This document shows positions 9,406 through 14,707 of a DNA stretch of 20,590 bases, one piece after another. The position numbers and the translations under genes were made by a program. Each line of letters opens with the position of its first letter. Positions within the stretch are counted from its first letter, which is position 1. The stretch comes from Arenicellales bacterium. GTDB taxonomy: Bacteria; Pseudomonadota; Gammaproteobacteria; Arenicellales; UBA868. Below the pieces are notes generated by a model, which did not search any database, was not told the origin of the DNA, and worked only from the letters and a program-made list of their open reading frames with translations. The stretch covers positions 1 through 20,590 of the forward strand of contig JAPKAJ010000006.1 in assembly GCA_028825345.1 (NCBI GenBank), in the 5' to 3' direction.

Positions 9406-11138
9406 GCGCCAGTCTCTTTGCCTACAGTATGGGAAACGATCGTGACTCCCGAATTCACTCCGGCATCAGGCCGGATTCCGTACATGCGCAAAGCATCAGC
9501 CATGATCCGGGCGAATGCCGGCGCAGCCACTTCGCCGCCGTAATGCTTGCCCTGTGGCTCATCAACCATGACTGCCAGCACAAAGCGCGGAGCAGATGCC
9601 GGTGCGAAGCCAACAAAAAGAGACTGGTAACGATCTTCTTCGTAACCGCCTGTGGGGCTAGGTTTGTGTACCGTACCGGTCTTGCCTGCCACGCGATACG
9701 CGGGAACAGCGGCCCGCCGAGCGGTACCCTGCGGGCTGACTACCTTTTCCAACAGGAAATTGATCTGCCGGGTAATGTGGGCAGATAACACCCGCTGTCC
9801 TGCTACCGGACGGTGTTGTCGCTGGAGTGTGACCGGGCGCAGGATGCCGCCAGAAGCCAGTACACTGTAGGCGCGTGCCAGTTGCACAGGCGTAGAAGAT
9901 AAACCATAACCATAAGACAAGGTCGCGTGCTCACTGGGGCGCCAGCGCTTACGTTTGAGTAAACTGCCGCTTTGCTCTCCCGGGAGCTCGACTCCGGTCG
10001 GCTGACCGAAGCCGACCTTCGTCAAAATGCCATATAGCTCCTCGGGTGCGAGTTCCATGGCAATTTTCGCGGTACCAATATTGCTCGACTTGATCAGCAC
10101 CCCCGAAAGCGTCAGTTCACCATAGTCGTGCACATCCCTGATTGGCCAACCGCCCACATAATGGATGCCGGGGCTGGTAGAGACCGGTGTATCCAGGGAG
10201 AAACGTCCACTCGCCAGCGCCATCGATAAGGTAAACGGCTTGACCGTCGAGCCGGGCTCGAAAACATCTGTCACTGATCGATTGCGAAATCTTTCCCCCG
10301 AAATATCGCTACGCTTATTGGGGTTAAAGTCAGGAACATTGGCCATTGCCAATACTTCCCCGGTCTGCACGTCAAGCATTACCGCTGAAGCGCCAGCAGC
10401 ATGGTACTCGTGTGCCGCCTGGGCCAAATGCCGCTGGGCGGAAACCTGGATACGCAGGTCTAAACTCAACTGCAGGTCACGACCGTGGTACACCGGGCGG
10501 ATGCTCTCGATATCCTCTACGACACGACCCTTACGGTCGCGCAATACCCGCTTGCGACCCTCGATACCGGCAAGGTGATTATCAAAGGCCCGCTCGATAC
10601 CTTCTTGCCCCCGATCGTCGACGTCGGTGAACCCCAGGACATGGCTGGTAATTGGCCCAGCCGGGTAATAACGGCCATATTCGCGGAGAGACGATACACC
10701 CGCAATGCCCAAGCTTTCAATGCGGGCCGCCTCGGCCGGGGGCAAGTGGCGGCGCAAATACACAAACTCACGATCCTGATAACGATCCAGTAGGTTGTCT
10801 ATCTGATTAACACTCATACCAAGCGCGTCAGCGAGGCGCGACCGGCCAGCGACGGACTGAACCAGCGTCGGTGGATGTGCCCAAATCGCATCGAGTGGTG
10901 TGCTTACCGCCAGGACATCGCCATTGCGATCAACAATTCGCCCCCTGGCCGGCTTGACGGCAATGCTACGTAATTGCCGTGCTGCGCCTTCAGCCTGGAG
11001 CCGCGGACTGTCGAGAATCTGGACCTGGAAGGTTCGGCCCAGCAGCACTGCCATACCCAGACTCAAGACACCGACAACAAACCACTGGCGTCCACGGGAG
11101 AAAATAGCAACGCCAGTTGGGAGACGGGACGCAATCAC
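9402..11138 (-). CDS. ftsI: Septal peptidoglycan transpeptidase FtsI (PBP3)
   Basis: FtsI is the class B penicillin-binding protein that cross-links septal peptidoglycan and works with FtsW, FtsL and FtsB. The protein has 578 residues: a short cytoplasmic tail, one membrane segment at about 18-38, a pedestal domain with the GRIVDRNG segment near 66-73, and a transpeptidase domain. The three catalytic motifs are all present: STVK with nucleophile Ser297, SSN at 351-353, and KTG at 486-488. The start is a GTG overlapping the ftsL stop (GTGA). Nothing suggests truncation or an altered active site. Confidence 0.97.
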   Translation of the reverse strand: MIASRLPTGVAIFSRGRQWFVVGVLSLGMAVLLGRTFQVQILDSPRLQAEGAARQLRSIAVKPARGRIVDRNGDVLAVSTPLDAIWAHPPTLVQSVAGRSRLADALGMSVNQIDNLLDRYQDREFVYLRRHLPPAEAARIESLGIAGVSSLREYGRYYPAGPITSHVLGFTDVDDRGQEGIERAFDNHLAGIEGRKRVLRDRKGRVVEDIESIRPVYHGRDLQLSLDLRIQVSAQRHLAQAAHEYHAAGASAVMLDVQTGEVLAMANVPDFNPNKRSDISGERFRNRSVTDVFEPGSTVKPFTLSMALASGRFSLDTPVSTSPGIHYVGGWPIRDVHDYGELTLSGVLIKSSNIGTAKIAMELAPEELYGILTKVGFGQPTGVELPGEQSGSLLKRKRWRPSEHATLSYGYGLSSTPVQLARAYSVLASGGILRPVTLQRQHRPVAGQRVLSAHITRQINFLLEKVVSPQGTARRAAVPAYRVAGKTGTVHKPSPTGGYEEDRYQSLFVGFAPASAPRFVLAVMVDEPQGKHYGGEVAAPAFARIMADALRMYGIRPDAGVNSGVTIVSHTVGKETGA

Positions 11139-11404
11139 CGTGCTGCCTCCAACTGCACCACAACGATGTCGGTTGGCTCCGGAGTGACCATACCCAACTC
11201 CTGTCTTGCGGCCTGCTCCACCAGGTTATGCCGCGACCAGGTGGCCTGTTCCAGTTGCAGGCGACTCCATTCATCGTTCAGCCGGTCACGCAACTTTTCG
11301 GCTACGCGAACCTCTCGAAACTCAAGCCGGTTCTGATGGCGAACCATGACCACCGCCAGTGCTGAAACGAAGGTAAACAGGCTGAGAAAGGCTATCCACT
11401 TCAT
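11135..11404 (-). CDS. ftsL: Cell division protein FtsL
   Basis: FtsL is a small bitopic protein that forms a complex with FtsB and FtsQ and helps activate FtsW-FtsI. The 89-residue product has a membrane segment at about residues 3-21, then a charged helical stretch at about 25-60 typical of the FtsL coiled coil. The sequence alone is poorly conserved, so position between rsmH and ftsI supports the name. I chose ATG 11404, which overlaps the rsmH stop (ATGA). The frame is open for 11 more codons upstream but those lie in rsmH and would add charges before the membrane segment. Confidence 0.9.
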   Translation of the reverse strand: MKWIAFLSLFTFVSALAVVMVRHQNRLEFREVRVAEKLRDRLNDEWSRLQLEQATWSRHNLVEQAARQELGMVTPEPTDIVVVQLEAAR

Positions 11405-12348
11405 TGCAGCGCAGTCCCTTGGGATTTTTCGGCGCAACGCAGGATCGCACTACGCGCTCTAGGATTAACCTCGATCTCGTGTGCTGATGGGCGCGTGGGC
11501 TTACACAACCGGGACAGTGTGGGGTGCAACCTATCGTGAGTCACTGGTAGATCTGGCGGAAAAGGGTCGCCCTGCGCGGCCTCACGCAGGAAATGCTTGA
11601 CTCGACGATCCTCCAATGAATGAAAACTGATGACTACCAGTCGGCCGGTCGGCTCGAGCATATCAAGGGCCTGGGGCAATACCGCATCCAACTGTTCAAG
11701 TTCCTGATTGATATGCATCCGTACCGCCTGGAAGGTGCGCGTAGCCGGATGTTTGCCTGGCTCGCGGGTCGGCACACAGTCGCTCACCAACTGTGCCAGT
11801 TCAGCGGTAGTGGTGAGTGGGCGGTTTTCCCGGGCGGTGATAAGCCCGCGGGCGATACGCCGGGCATAGCGCTCCTCTCCCAAGGTGCGCAGAATTCTCG
11901 CGAAGTCGTTTTCCCCAACATCGGACAACCACTGCCGGGCAGAGATGCCAACTGATGGATCCATCCGCATATCCAACGGACCATTTCGCATAAAACTGAA
12001 GCCACGCTCTGCATCATCCAGCTGCGGTGAAGACACGCCCAGATCCAGAACGATTCCGGTCACCCGGCACGCAACCCCGGCATTGCTTAATGCGAAGGAC
12101 AGTTCAGAAAAAGGCGCCTGGATTACGGTCAGGCGAGATTCACTCGTGGCCCACTCCCTGGCGATGGCGCAGGCAGTCGGGTCACGATCAATGGCGACTA
12201 CACGGCCCTGGCGGTCCAGACGGTCGAGAATAGCGCGGGTGTGGCCACCGCGACCGAAGGTCGCGTCTACGAAGATGCCATCGGACTTAGGGTTCAGTGC
12301 CGCCACGACCTCCGCTGTCATGACCGGGGCGTGGGCTGCAGCCAACAC
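11401..12348 (-). CDS. rsmH: 16S rRNA (cytosine(1402)-N(4))-methyltransferase RsmH
   Basis: RsmH (formerly MraW) makes the N4 methylation of C1402 in the decoding centre of 16S rRNA, using S-adenosylmethionine. The 315-residue protein has HAPVMTAEVV near residue 6, the SAM-binding FVDATFGRGGHT at 26-37, LDLGVSSPQLDDAERGFSF in the middle, and VISFHSLEDRRVK in the last third, all typical of the family. The start is a GTG at 12348, with AAGGA overlapping the mraZ stop as ribosome binding site. Notably the enzyme for the partner 2'-O methylation of the same base, RsmI, is encoded nearby at 13751-14632. Confidence 0.96.
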   Translation of the reverse strand: MLAAAHAPVMTAEVVAALNPKSDGIFVDATFGRGGHTRAILDRLDRQGRVVAIDRDPTACAIAREWATSESRLTVIQAPFSELSFALSNAGVACRVTGIVLDLGVSSPQLDDAERGFSFMRNGPLDMRMDPSVGISARQWLSDVGENDFARILRTLGEERYARRIARGLITARENRPLTTTAELAQLVSDCVPTREPGKHPATRTFQAVRMHINQELEQLDAVLPQALDMLEPTGRLVVISFHSLEDRRVKHFLREAAQGDPFPPDLPVTHDRLHPTLSRLCKPTRPSAHEIEVNPRARSAILRCAEKSQGTALQ

Positions 12349-12361
12349 GTTTCGGATTTCC

Positions 12362-12820
12362 TTATAACGAGAGAGATTCGAGTTCTACAGACAGGCGTTC
12401 GTCACCGGTCTGTGCCACAAGCCATTCATCGCATCTCGCCTTCCATCGGGATTCATCCCAAATCTCAAACTTGTTGCCCTGACCGATCAGAACGATGTGC
12501 TTCTCCAGCGCGGCAAACTCACGCAACGGCGTCGGTATCCGTATGCGACTAACACTGTCCAGTTCACAATCAGTGGCATAGCCGATGAGAAAACGCTTAA
12601 GTGCCTGGGCAGCAGGATCGAAGCTTGGCAAATCGACTACTTTCTGCTCGACGCGCTCCCACTCGTCCTGAGGGTAAACCCACAGACACCTTTCCCGGGT
12701 ATTGTTGACAGTGAGTACCAGTCGCCCACCACATCGCTGCACCAACGGTTCGCGATGCACCGTAGGCACGGCGAAACGGCCCTTGGTATCAAGATTGAGC
12801 GTATTAGCGCCTCTAAACAT
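12362..12820 (-). CDS. mraZ: Transcriptional regulator MraZ
   Basis: MraZ is a SpoVT/AbrB-fold DNA-binding protein that forms a ring oligomer and represses its own dcw operon in E. coli. The 152-residue protein has the two repeated half-domains, each with its signature: DTKGR at residues 11-15 and DSVSR near residue 88. The ATG at 12820 has AAGGAG about 12 bases upstream, a rather long spacing. It is the first coding gene of the operon and is followed by rsmH after 13 bases. Candidate binding sites lie at 13086-13110, about 270 bases upstream. Confidence 0.96.
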   Translation of the reverse strand: MFRGANTLNLDTKGRFAVPTVHREPLVQRCGGRLVLTVNNTRERCLWVYPQDEWERVEQKVVDLPSFDPAAQALKRFLIGYATDCELDSVSRIRIPTPLREFAALEKHIVLIGQGNKFEIWDESRWKARCDEWLVAQTGDERLSVELESLSL

Positions 12821-12901
12821 GCCGTTCCGCGTCTCCTTCAGCCAACTTGCCTGCCGTCACCGGTTCTACGCCAAGGCCCAACTCAAAATTCGACACCCTC
12901 A

Positions 12902-13069
12902 CTACCCCATCTTCTGAAAAAAAATCCCGGCCCCGCAAGGGGCCGGGCAATTACCAAAGGAGGATGAGGATTGAGGTGGATTAGCCGCCACCCACGGCAT
13001 CAGAAAAGTTCTCATCGTTATTGCGATGATCATTTGGGAAAATGCTGTTGGTCGACTTCTTTTATTCAC
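12902..13069 (-). other. Possible small leader reading frame ending past the terminator
   Basis: A 55-codon frame starts at GTG 13069 with AAGG 9 bases upstream and ends at TAG 12904-12902. The predicted peptide starts with basic residues (NKRSR), then has a hydrophobic stretch (MIIAITMRTFLMPWVAA), then a Ser/Pro/Gly-rich tail read through the terminator stem. In-frame ATG codons at 13033, 13015 and 13000 lack a ribosome binding site. There is no run of one amino acid as in classical attenuation peptides. It could be a coupling peptide, a small secreted peptide, or chance. I do not recognise it. Confidence 0.15.
12917..12948 (-). terminator. Strong intrinsic terminator between the dcw promoter and mraZ
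   Basis: On the minus strand a perfect 9-bp stem CCCGGCCCC/GGGGCCGGG (12947-12926) with a TTGC loop is followed by A and eight T (12925-12917). On the plus strand no T run follows, so it acts on leftward transcription only. It stands downstream of the promoter at 13120-13149 and about 97 bases before the mraZ ATG. It therefore either attenuates the dcw operon or ends a separate short RNA. Confidence 0.88.
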
Positions 13070-13070
13070 A
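13062..13070 (+). promoter_or_regulatory. DnaA-box-like nonamer
   Basis: TTATTCACA matches the DnaA box consensus TTATNCACA exactly. It lies about 45 bases after the predicted dcw start site. It is a single site, and one match in about 500 bases can occur by chance (a few percent or less), so function is uncertain. Confidence 0.3.
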
Positions 13071-13085
13071 TTTTCTAACCTTAAA

Positions 13086-13110
13086 TTACATCTTTTCCCA
13101 CAAATTACCA
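13086..13110 (-). promoter_or_regulatory. Three phased MraZ-box-like repeats (candidate autorepression operator)
   Basis: On the minus strand TGGTA (13110), TGGGA (13100) and TGTAA (13090) start exactly 10 bases apart, each separated by 5 bases. MraZ of E. coli is known to bind TGGGN repeats with 5-base spacers upstream of its own gene. The central repeat fits fully, the first departs at one base and the third at two or so. The array begins within a few bases of the predicted start site, where binding would block transcription. Confidence 0.6.
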
Positions 13111-13119
13111 CTAAACAAC

Positions 13120-13149
13120 ACTATAGGGACGAAACAGAGAGGCTGTCAA
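13120..13149 (-). promoter_or_regulatory. Sigma-70-like promoter of the dcw operon
   Basis: On the minus strand a perfect -35 box TTGACA (13149-13144) and a -10 box TATAGT (13125-13120) are separated by 18 bases. This is the best promoter match I see in the window. The predicted start is near 13113. It points toward mraZ but the terminator at 12917-12948 lies in between. Confidence 0.75.
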
Positions 13150-13208
13150 CCCTCAATTGTCTGAAAAGACTGAGTTTTCTGGAATTTTTTTGCGGCCAGG
13201 GATGGTTC

Positions 13209-13238
13209 AAAACAGCCGAGACTAGCAATCAACGGCTG
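13209..13238 (-). terminator. Possible weak terminator downstream of rnpB
   Basis: On the minus strand CAGCCG (13238-13233) and CGGCTG (13218-13213) form a 6-bp stem with a 14-base loop, followed by TTTT (13212-13209). It lies about 80 bases after the rnpB 3' end. The loop is large and the T run short, so termination may be partial. Confidence 0.35.
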
Positions 13239-13319
13239 CCTGGAATTGGCGCGGCAAATCTACAAACTTAATGGAATATATGTATAACTGTAATAAGCAT
13301 ATAATTTAATTGAAAAATA

Positions 13320-13707
13320 GGAGTCAGCCTATAAGCCGGGTTCTGTCGAGGACAACCATTCATCTGGGACGTGCGTCACCGTACGCCTCTTGCGACCTAC
13401 CCGGATCCGACGCGGGCCGCGCCAAAGGATCCCTATTTGGTCTTGCTCCAGGTGGGGTTTACCCTGCCGTTCACGTTACCGCAAACGCGGTGCGCTCTTA
13501 CCGCACCTTTTCACCCTTACCGGCGAAAGGCCCAAAGGCCAGCCCGCAGGCGGTATGTTTTCTGTGGCACTTTCCGTCGGCTCGCGCCGCCCAGATGTTA
13601 TCTGGCACCTTGCCCTGTGGAGCCCGGACTTTCCTCCGCCCCGTACCGCCTGCTGCCCCAAAGGGGCTAGCGGCAGACACCGGGACCGCGGTTGTCCGGC
13701 CGACTCC
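13320..13707 (-). ncRNA. rnpB: RNase P RNA, bacterial class A
   Basis: This is the catalytic RNA that removes 5' leaders from tRNA precursors. The minus strand carries the universal core GAGGAAAGTCCGGGC (13636-13622), later AAGGGTGAAAAGGTGCGGT and AGAGCGCACCG, and AACCCGGCTTATAG close to the 3' end. The ends pair as helix P1: GGAGTCGGCC at the 5' end (from 13707) with GGCTGACTCC at the 3' end (to 13320), ten pairs with one G-U. Length is about 388 bases, against 377 in E. coli. The 5' end could lie a few bases upstream. It lies between rsmI and mraZ on the same strand, an order I recall from Pseudomonas. Confidence 0.96.
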
Positions 13708-13714
13708 CGGGCGC

Positions 13715-13743
13715 AACTTAATCGCAGTGTGCGGCTAATGCAA
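13715..13743 (-). promoter_or_regulatory. Possible rnpB promoter
   Basis: In the 43-base gap between the rsmI stop and rnpB, the minus strand has TTGCAT (13743-13738) and TAAGTT (13720-13715) with a 17-base spacer. The spacing to the RNA 5' end (13707-13709) is right for transcription initiation. Both boxes match the consensus only partly. Confidence 0.4.
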
Positions 13744-13750
13744 GTGCTGA

Positions 13751-14632
13751 TCACTCACTGTCTGTAATAGTGCGGGTACGCTGCAGCATCCTCGCGTAGT
13801 AATCGTTCTTGCGTCCCCCGGTCAGGCGGGCCACAACCTCACTGGCGACACGCGGCGCGAGGACCCCCGCAAGCAGATCGAGCAGTCTTTCCTCATCAAT
13901 TTGTGTCCTGACAGCCGCTTGGTCTGCCCCGCCGACTACCAGGACCATCTCGCCCCGGCACTGGTCGGAATCATTGAGCAAAATTGTCGAAATCTCGGCA
14001 GCTGACCCGCGTAGAACCGTCTCGAAACGTTTGGTCAATTCCCGGCACAGTGCAAGCGGTCGCTCAGGCCCGAAGATCGATACCATGTCGTCGATTGTGC
14101 CGCAGATACGTCGGGGAGATTCAAAAAAAACCTGGGTCCGGGTTTCACCCGACAGCGCCTGAAGACGGTTGCGACGCGCAGCAGCTCGTGCGGGAAGGAA
14201 TCCTTCAAAAACAAAGCGGTCTGTCCCCAAACCCGACACCGACAGAGCAGCAGTCACTGCGCTCGGTCCAGGGATTACGTTCACCGGCAAATTGAGCCGT
14301 CGAGTTTCGCGAACAAGACGATAGCCCGGATCGCTGATCAGGGGTGTCCCTGCATCACTAACCAGTGCAACCTCCTCGCCACTTTGCAGTAACCGCAACA
14401 CCCTCAATACCTGGCGAGCCTCGTTATGTTCGTGCAGCGCGATCATTCGCGGTTGGTGAATGCCCAAGTGGTTCAGCAGAATTCGGGTATGGCGCGTATC
14501 CTCAGCTGCGATCACCTGAACACAAGAAAGGATCTTTGTGGCTCGGATGGAAATATCCCCGAGGTTGCCGATCGGTGTCGCCACCACGTACAAGGTGCCC
14601 CCTTGCGGCGCCTGCGTTTCACTTTTGATCAC
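13751..14632 (-). CDS. rsmI: 16S rRNA (cytidine(1402)-2'-O)-methyltransferase RsmI
   Basis: RsmI methylates the 2'-O of C1402 in 16S rRNA; RsmH, encoded downstream on the same strand, methylates N4 of the same base. The 293-residue protein has the tetrapyrrole-methylase fold. Landmarks are the N-terminal LYVVATPIGNLGD (about 14-26), AAEDTRHTR near 42-50, LVSDAGTPLISDPG in the middle, and the VIPGPSA segment after it. The start is GTG at 14632, with homologues starting at the same place relative to the ATPIGNL segment. No good ribosome binding site is visible. It is transcribed divergently from lpoA across 75 bases. Confidence 0.95.
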   Translation of the reverse strand: MIKSETQAPQGGTLYVVATPIGNLGDISIRATKILSCVQVIAAEDTRHTRILLNHLGIHQPRMIALHEHNEARQVLRVLRLLQSGEEVALVSDAGTPLISDPGYRLVRETRRLNLPVNVIPGPSAVTAALSVSGLGTDRFVFEGFLPARAAARRNRLQALSGETRTQVFFESPRRICGTIDDMVSIFGPERPLALCRELTKRFETVLRGSAAEISTILLNDSDQCRGEMVLVVGGADQAAVRTQIDEERLLDLLAGVLAPRVASEVVARLTGGRKNDYYARMLQRTRTITDSE

Positions 14633-14695
14633 TTAATTTGCTCGCTTGGATATCGTCCGGCGGCTATCACCGTACAGGAAATAGAGGTGCTCCGC

Positions 14696-14701
14696 TATAC
14701 T
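14696..14701 (+). promoter_or_regulatory. Isolated -10-like box just before lpoA
   Basis: TATACT (5 of 6 consensus bases) ends 6 bases before the lpoA ATG. No recognisable -35 box lies at 16-18 bases upstream. If used, transcription would start at or next to the ATG. There is also no ribosome binding site before the ATG. Confidence 0.25.
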
Positions 14702-14707
14702 GAGCCC

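Larger units (their letters stand above)
12917..13113 (-). ncRNA. mraZ leader RNA or short terminated transcript of about 200 bases
   Basis: The span runs from the start site predicted 6-7 bases after the TATAGT box (about 13113) to the end of the T run of the terminator. Within it, on the minus strand, a GGTGG/CCACC hairpin (around 12993-12976) precedes the terminator stem. If the terminator is efficient, this would be a discrete RNA; if it is conditionally bypassed, the span is a regulatory leader of the dcw operon. I do not recognise a known riboswitch or RNA family. Confidence 0.35.
12821..13319. other. Signal-rich noncoding gap between mraZ and rnpB
   Basis: This stretch of about 500 bases has no convincing gene. 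Read on the minus strand from rnpB it holds an AT-rich segment (13261-13319), a weak hairpin with a short T run that may end rnpB, a strong sigma-70-like promoter (13120-13149), three phased MraZ-like repeats (13086-13110), a leader of about 290 bases with a possible small reading frame, and an intrinsic terminator (12917-12948) about 100 bases before mraZ. Each is listed separately. I found no obvious sigma-70 promoter between the terminator and mraZ. Confidence 0.8.

Noticed and set aside
12886..12917. Second set of MraZ-like repeats (TGGGG and AGGGT 10 bases apart, TGGGC further on) after the terminator
   Set aside because: Only one fits TGGGN at correct phase; the third is out of phase and no promoter boxes are adjacent.
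13277..13304. TATAAT-like boxes in the AT-rich stretch next to rnpB
   Set aside because: No -35 box at proper distance and no gene to serve on the plus strand; expected by chance in such AT-rich DNA.
13371..13767. Open reading frames of 70-140 codons on both strands over 13310-13767
   Set aside because: They overlap the RNase P RNA and have no protein-like character; the RNA explains the sequence.
14426..14707. Upstream in-frame extension of lpoA by about 94 codons
   Set aside because: It lies opposite rsmI, and the lipoprotein signal peptide begins only at ATG 14708.
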